64,000 bases of DNA, from positions 761,276,506 through 761,340,505 of the forward strand of contig CM048745.1 of the NCBI GenBank assembly GCA_026315105.1. Reading direction: 5' to 3'. A program made the position numbers and the translations under genes. The notes below the pieces were generated by a model. The model saw only the letters and a program-made list of their open reading frames with translations. It searched no databases and was not told where the DNA came from. This stretch comes from Locusta migratoria (Eukaryota > Arthropoda > Insecta > Orthoptera > Acrididae). Below are positions 59,673 through 64,000 of this stretch, piece after piece (position 1 is the first letter of the stretch; each line of letters opens with the position of its first letter).

Positions 59673-60173
59673 TGACGGCCGTACGGCTTCTGAATAACGG
59701 TACTCAGTCTCGTGCAGTACATTACTGACATCCTTAGTACAATACACTAGAGAATTCTAAGCAAAATTTGCGACAAAATCACGATAAACGAAGTGGCCAT
59801 ATTTGTAGAGCAGATGGAATACTATAGATTCGCTTGCAGCACGATTCTTCACTTGTTTTTCGTAAAAAGGTGTTGGTATCTCAGCAAAATAGGATGACAT
59901 GTCAAAAGGAAGGAAGAAATGTCAGTCTGCTCACATTACAATATGCAGCGAAGTATGTGTCAAATGGCGACAGTTGTACTTTACGGGAACGCAGTGCTCT
60001 CACAGATTTGACAGAGATTTTTCACATTTTTCAGCAATGCTGCCAGAATGGCTGCCTGTATGGTTGTTGTCTAAACGAAACCCGTTACAGTAGACAGTCG
60101 ACATACGATTCCGTAGCTAGCAAGCACGGTACGAGCAAAGCTAGTGCTGCTGTGCAGAAAACAACGCTCGAGC

Positions 60174-60245
60174 GGCCTGTTGGTCTAGGGGTATGATTCC
60201 TGCTTTGGGTGCAGGAGGTCCCGGGTTCAAATCCCGGACAGGCCC
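60174..60245 (+). tRNA. tRNA-Pro(TGG), unit 57
   Basis: Unit of 1065 bp. Consensus; TTTT at 60249..60252. Confidence 0.97.
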
Positions 60246-60665
60246 TACTTTTCGCTCTCGCCGCTTTGGCAGATTTGCTGGTCTCTAAAAGTATCCCACG
60301 GTGAAAACACGATGCTTGTCCGGCGCTGCAACAAAGATGCTGCCAACCGAATGACGTGAAACATGTCTGATGGGACACGTTGCATTTGTTTACTTCTTTG
60401 TCGACATCATCACCTGCACTGCATGTTCAGCTCACGTCGTTTCCAAAGAGCAGCATGCTCAAAGTACGACTCAGCCTGCCCTCTCGCATTTGGAAAACGT
60501 CTTTTTCGCTATTAACACCAGTAGCGAAAGCACGGACACTGGGAGGATGCCCACTTTTCCGTGGCCTGCTATCGCAATTTGCATTACATGATCCTACCTA
60601 TAAGTTAATATACATAATCTAAAGAATGACTAGAGTCGCAGCAGCGGCAATAAAAGACCAGCGAC

Positions 60666-60737
60666 AGGTTCCACCGAGATTCGAACTCGGATCGCTGGAT
60701 TCAAAGTCCAGAGTGCTAACCATTACACCATGGAACC
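60666..60737 (-). tRNA. tRNA-Gln(TTG), unit 57, U8 canonical
   Basis: Last canonical tRNA-Gln in the window. Confidence 0.97.
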
Positions 60738-61238
60738 TGACGGCCGTACGGCTTCTGAATAACGGTACTCAGTCTCGTGCAGTACATTACTGACATCCTT
60801 AGTACAATACACTAGAGAATTCTAAGCAAAATTTGCGACAAAATCACGATAAACGAAGTGGCCATATTTGTAGAGCAGATGGAATACTATAGATTCGCTT
60901 GCAGCACGAGTCTTCACTTGTTTTTTGTAAAAAGGTATTGGTATCTCAGCAAAATAGGATGACATGTCAAAAGGAAGGAAGAAATGTCAGTCTGCTCACA
61001 TTACAATATGCAGCGAAGTATGTGTCAAATGGCGACAGTTGTACTTTACGGGAACGCAGTGCTCTCACAGATTTGACAGAGATTTTTCACATTTTTCAGC
61101 AATGCTGCCAGAATGGCTGCCTGTATGGTTGTTGTCTAAACGAAACCCGTTACAGTAGACAGTCGACATACGATTCCGTAGCTAGCAAGCACGGTACGAG
61201 CAAAGCTAGTGCTGCTGTGCAGAAAACAACGCTCGAGC

Positions 61239-61310
61239 GGCCTGTTGGTCTAGGGGTATGATTCCTGCTTTGGGTGCAGGAGGTCCCGGGTTCAAATCCC
61301 GGACAGGCCC
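61239..61310 (+). tRNA. tRNA-Pro(TGG), unit 58
   Basis: Unit of 1181 bp, the longest. Consensus tRNA; terminator is TTTC at 61314..61317. Confidence 0.97.
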
Positions 61311-61650
61311 TACTTTCCGCTCTCGCCGCTTTGGCAGATTTGCTGGTCTCTAAAAGTATCCCACGGTGAAAACACGATGCTTGTCCGGCGCTGCAACAAA
61401 GATGCTGCCAACCGAATGACGTGAAACATGTCTGATGGGACACGTTGCATTTGTTTACTTCTTTGTCGACATCATCACCTGCACTGCATGTTCAGCTCAC
61501 GTCGTTTCCAAAGAGCAGCATGCTCAAAGTACGACTCAGCCTGCCCTCTCGCATTTGGAAAACGTCTTTTTCGCTATTAACACCAGTAGCGAAAGCACGG
61601 ACACTGGGAGGATGCCCACTTTTCCGTGGCCTGCTATCGCAATTTGCATT

Positions 61651-61882
61651 ACATGATCCTACCTATAAGTTAATATACATAATCTAAAGAATGACTAGAG
61701 TCGCAGCAGCGGCAATAAAAGACCAGCGACAGGTTCCACCGAGATTCGAACTCGGATCGCTGGATTACATGATCCTACCTATAAGTTAATATACATAATC
61801 TAAAGAATGACTAGAGTCGCAGCAGCGGCAATAAAAGACCAGCGACAGGTTCCACCGAGATTCGAACTCGGATCGCTGGATT
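61651..61882. repeat. 116-bp tandem duplication, unit 58
   Basis: Copies 61651..61766 and 61767..61882 run from ACATGATCC just after the octamer-like motif through the 3' half of tRNA-Gln. The junction carries a three-base ATT overlap shared by the two source ends (GGATT and GCATT). The event accounts for the whole 116-bp excess over a 1065-bp unit. Confidence 0.95.
61731..61766 (-). pseudogene. Truncated tRNA-Gln fragment (3' half)
   Basis: The 36-bp 3' portion of tRNA-Gln: acceptor 3' strand, T-arm, variable loop and the 3' side of the anticodon stem. The 5' half is missing because the duplication breakpoint falls by the anticodon loop. It keeps box B and the downstream TTTT but has no box A or 5' acceptor strand, so it is not a functional tRNA. 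Confidence 0.93.
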
Positions 61883-61918
61883 CAAAGTCCAGAGTGCTAA
61901 CCATTACACCTTGGAACC
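61847..61918 (-). tRNA. tRNA-Gln(TTG), unit 58, A8 form
   Basis: Complete copy next to the truncated one. A8, otherwise consensus. Read-through transcripts would run into the fragment. Confidence 0.88.
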
Positions 61919-62419
61919 TGACGGCCGTACGGCTTCTGAATAACGGTACTCAGTCTCGTGCAGTACATTACTGACATCCTTAGTACAATACACTAGAGAA
62001 TTCTAAGCAAAATTTGCGACAAAATCACGATAAACGAAGTGGCCATATTTGTAGAGCAGATGGAATACTATAGATTCGCTTGCAGCACGAGTCTTCACTT
62101 GTTTTTCGTAAAAAGGTGTTGGTATCTCAGCAAAATAGGATGACATGTCAAGAGGAAGGAAGAAATGTCAGTCTGCTCACATTACAATATGCAGCGAAGT
62201 ATGTGTCAAATGGCGACAGTTGTACTTTACGGGAACGCAGTGCTCTCACAGATTTGACCGAGATTTTTCACATTTTTCAGCAATGCTGCCAGAATGGCTG
62301 CCTGTATGGTTGTTGTCTAAACGAAACCCGTTACAGTAGACAGTCGACATACGATTCCGTAGCTAGCAAGCACGGTACGAGCAAAGCTAGTGCTGCTGTG
62401 CAGAAAACAACGCTCGAGC

Positions 62420-62491
62420 GGCCTGTTGGTCTAGGGGTATGATTCCTGCTTTGGGTGCAGGAGGTCCCGGGTTCAAATCCCGGACAGGCCC
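62420..62491 (+). tRNA. tRNA-Pro(TGG), unit 59
   Basis: Unit of 1057 bp. Consensus; TTTT at 62495..62498. Confidence 0.97.
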
Positions 62492-62903
62492 TACTTTTCG
62501 CTCTCGCCGCTTTGGCAGATTTGCTGGTCTCTAAAAGTATCCCACGGTGAAAACACGATGCTTGTCCGGCGCTGCAACAAAGATGCTGCCAACCGAATGA
62601 CGTGAAACATGTCTGATGGGACACGTTGCATTTGTTTACTTCTTTGTCGACATCATCACCTGCACTGCATGTTCAGCTCACGTCGTTTCCAAAGAGCAGC
62701 ATGCTCAAAGTACGACTCAGCCTGCCCTCTCGCATTTGGAAAACGTCTTTTTCGCTATTAACACCAGTAGCGAAAGCACGGACACTGGGAGGATGCCCGT
62801 GGCTTGCTTTTGCAATTTGCATTACATGATCCTACCTATAAGTTAATATACATAATCTAAAGAATGACTAGAGTCGCAGCAGCGGCAATAATAGACCAGC
62901 GAC

Positions 62904-62975
62904 AGGTTCCACCGAGATTCGAACTCGGATCGCTGGATTCAAAGTCCAGAGTGCTAACCATTACACCTTGGAACC
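62904..62975 (-). tRNA. tRNA-Gln(TTG), unit 59, A8 form, terminator lost
   Basis: A8, otherwise consensus. The minus-strand TTTT is TATT because of a change at 62892; the next minus-strand TTTT is at 62740..62743, about 150 nt further. The unit also has private spacer changes near 62805..62812 (GCTTGCTTTTGC). Confidence 0.88.
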
Positions 62976-63476
62976 TGACGGCCGTACGGCTTCTGAATAA
63001 CGGTACTCAGTCTCGTGCAGTACATTACTGACATCCTTAGTACAATACACTAGAGAATTCTAAGCAAAATTTGCGACAAAATCACGATAAACGAAGTGGC
63101 CATATTTGTAGAGCAGATGGAATACTATAGATTCGCTTGCAGCACGAGTCTTCACTTGTTTTTCGTAAAAAGGTGTTGGTATCTCAGCAAAATAGGATGA
63201 CATGTCAAAAGGAAGGAAGAAATGTCAGTCTGCTCACATTACAATATGCAGCGAAGTATGTGTCAAATGGCGACAGTTGTACTTTACGGGAACGCAGTGC
63301 TCTCACAGATTTGACAGAGATTTTTCACATTTTTCAGCAATGCTGCCAGAATGGCTGCCTGTATGGTTGTTGTCTAAACGAAACCCGTTACAGTAGACAG
63401 TCGACATACGATTCCGTAGCTAGCAAGCACGGTACGAGCAAAGCTAGTGCTGCTGTGCAGAAAACAACGCTCGAGC

Positions 63477-63548
63477 GGCCTGTTGGTCTAGGGGTATGAT
63501 TCCTGCTTTGGGTGCAGGAGGTCCCGGGTTCAAATCCCGGACAGGCCC
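63477..63548 (+). tRNA. tRNA-Pro(TGG), unit 60
   Basis: Last unit, cut by the window edge; its convergent spacer has the 8-bp insertion. Consensus; TTTT at 63552..63555. Confidence 0.97.
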
Positions 63549-63968
63549 TACTTTTCGCTCTCGCCGCTTTGGCAGATTTGCTGGTCTCTAAAAGTATCCC
63601 ACGGTGAAAACACGATGCTTGTCCGGCGCTGCAACAAAGATGCTGCCAACCGAATGACGTGAAACATGTCTGATGGGACACGTTGCATTTGTTTACTTCT
63701 TTGTCGACATCATCACCTGCACTGCATGTTCAGCTCACGTCGTTTCCAAAGAGCAGCATGCTCAAAGTACGACTCAGCCTGCCCTCTCGCATTTGGAAAA
63801 CGTCTTTTTCGCTATTAACACCAGTAGCGAAAGCACGGACACTGGGAGGATGCCCACTTTTCCGTGGCCTGCTATCGCAATTTGCATTACATGATCCTAC
63901 CTATAAGTTAATATACATAATCTAAAGAATGACTAGAGTCGCAGCAGCGGCAATAAAAGACCAGCGAC

Positions 63969-64000
63969 AGGTTCCACCGAGATTCGAACTCGGATCGCTG
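63969..64000 (-). tRNA. tRNA-Gln(TTG), unit 60, partial (runs off window)
   Basis: Only the 3' 32 bases (acceptor 3' strand, T-arm, variable loop) are in view; base 8 cannot be read. The array therefore continues to the right. Confidence 0.9.

Larger units (their letters stand above)
1..64000. repeat. Tandem array of a ~1.06-kb tRNA-Pro / tRNA-Gln unit
   Basis: The whole window is a head-to-tail repeat: one partial copy at the left edge, 59 complete units measured from tRNA-Pro start to tRNA-Pro start, and a 60th cut by the right edge. Copies differ by a few substitutions and a few indels. Each unit carries tRNA-Pro(TGG) on + and tRNA-Gln(TTG) on -, converging on each other. Unit lengths are 1057 (20), 1058 (2), 1065 (26), 1066 (1), 1138 (9) and 1181 (1) bp. 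No rRNA, transposase, reverse transcriptase or other protein gene is visible. Neither array border lies in the window. Large tandem tRNA arrays are known in eukaryotes such as Xenopus, zebrafish, Entamoeba and Arabidopsis; I do not recall this Pro/Gln pairing. Confidence 0.98.

Noticed and set aside
1..64000. CRISPR array or ribosomal DNA
   Set aside because: The period is ~1.06 kb with no short repeat/spacer pattern, and no rRNA sequence is present; the conserved RNA genes are two tRNAs.
1..64000. SINE or other tRNA-derived retroelement
   Set aside because: The tRNAs are complete with correct acceptor stems, unlike SINE heads. Units are strictly head-to-tail with no poly-A tail or target-site duplication.
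1..64000. Mitochondrial or bacterial tRNA cluster
   Set aside because: Both tRNAs have Pol III box A/B sequences, lack encoded CCA, are followed by T-run terminators and resemble animal cytosolic tRNAs.
1..64000. Pure assembly duplication artefact
   Set aside because: Cannot be excluded for copy number, but unit-specific substitutions, four length classes and mosaic haplotypes are hard to obtain from repeating one sequence by mistake.

Overview
The window is one uninterrupted tandem array of a unit of about 1.06 kb. It holds 60 copies of a tRNA-Pro gene (anticodon TGG, + strand) and 60 copies of a tRNA-Gln gene (anticodon TTG, - strand; the last is cut by the window edge), plus one extra truncated tRNA-Gln fragment. 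I find no credible protein-coding gene. The array runs off both ends, so the true copy number is larger. The organism is a eukaryote and most likely an animal. Both tRNAs lack an encoded CCA tail, carry Pol III box A and box B promoters, are followed by short T-run terminators, and closely resemble animal cytosolic tRNA-Pro(TGG) and tRNA-Gln(TTG). I cannot name the species.

Layout of one unit, counted from the tRNA-Pro start: tRNA-Pro (72 bp, +); a convergent spacer of 412, 420 or 493 bp; tRNA-Gln (72 bp, -); a nearly invariant divergent spacer of 501 bp; then the next tRNA-Pro. The 59 complete unit lengths are 20 x 1057, 2 x 1058, 26 x 1065, 1 x 1066, 9 x 1138 and 1 x 1181 bp, which sum exactly to the distance from 42 to 63477. 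The length classes come from an 8-bp indel and a 73-bp tandem duplication in the convergent spacer, and from one 116-bp duplication in unit 58.

Regions: units 2-8 alternate a short unit with a canonical U8 tRNA-Gln and a 1065-bp unit with an A8 tRNA-Gln. Units 9-15 are mostly short. Units 16-22 and 24-28 alternate 1065- and 1138-bp units (2203-bp dimers). Units 32-38 follow a 2+2 pattern of 1138 and 1065 bp. Units 39-60 are 1057- and 1065-bp units, with a U8 tRNA-Gln run in 41-49.

The main biological point is that the array mixes intact and damaged tRNA genes. Of the 60 tRNA-Pro copies, 45 match the consensus; the rest carry anticodon-stem, U33, D-arm or T-stem changes. Of the 59 complete tRNA-Gln copies, 37 have A in place of the near-universal U8 (also the first base of box A) and only 21 look fully canonical. 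Identical defects recur in separate units, so unequal exchange or gene conversion has copied them. Variants below use standard tRNA numbering.
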